A stretch of DNA of 6,366 nucleotides, from assembly GCA_958436995.1 (NCBI GenBank), contig CAUBMI010000085.1:1-6366 (forward strand), read 5' to 3'. This document shows, one piece after another, positions 6,350 through 6,366 of this stretch. Made by a program: the position numbers and the translations under genes. The notes under the pieces are model-generated. The model was not told the DNA's origin, ran no database searches, and saw only the letters and a list, made by a program, of their open reading frames with translations. The stretch's first letter is position 1; each line of letters opens with the position of its first letter. The stretch comes from an uncultured Collinsella sp. GTDB taxonomy: Bacteria > Actinomycetota > Coriobacteriia > Coriobacteriales > Coriobacteriaceae.

Positions 6350-6366
6350 TCGTTTATTAAGCCCGG

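Noticed and set aside
6273..6366. tRNA gene as an attachment site for an integrated element
   Set aside because: No integrase, direct repeat of the tRNA end or other mobile-element sign is visible; only 17 bases follow the tRNA.

Overview
The window looks like a cell-surface polysaccharide locus of a moderately high-GC bacterium with Gram-positive-type signals: strong AAGGAG or GAGG ribosome binding sites, frequent GTG starts and tightly packed genes. The gene families (YfhO, a CsbB/GtrB-like glycosyltransferase, a TagH/RgpD-like transport ATPase) fit Actinobacteria or Firmicutes. A gut Coriobacteriia member such as Collinsella is my best guess, made from overall style only and not confirmed by any search.

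Layout: (a) 1-57 is the 3' end of a + strand gene whose last 18 residues resemble the C-terminus of dTDP-4-dehydrorhamnose reductase (RmlD). (b) 80-109 is a bidirectional hairpin terminator shared with the convergent minus-strand operon. (c) 4433 down to 95 on the minus strand is a three-gene operon: a DPM/DPG-like family 2 glycosyltransferase, a CsbB/GtrB-like family 2 glycosyltransferase with two C-terminal membrane segments, and a large YfhO-family membrane protein. (d) 4434-4593 is a 160-base divergent control region with a TATACT -10-like box on each strand. (e) 4594-6218 on the + strand holds an ABC polysaccharide exporter, permease then ATPase. (f) 6273-6349 is a tRNA-Arg(UCU).

How the genes may work together (inference): the ABC pair would move an undecaprenyl-linked polysaccharide across the membrane. 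The two family 2 glycosyltransferases would load sugars onto a polyprenyl phosphate on the cytoplasmic side. YfhO, a GT-C-type enzyme, would move such a sugar onto a surface polymer outside the membrane. The RmlD-like end upstream hints that the polymer may contain rhamnose. The layout resembles the side-chain decoration of streptococcal rhamnose polysaccharides and the CsbB-YfhO glycosylation of lipoteichoic acid.

No CRISPR array, insertion sequence, phage gene or integrase is visible. No stretch of 300 bases or more lacks a gene.
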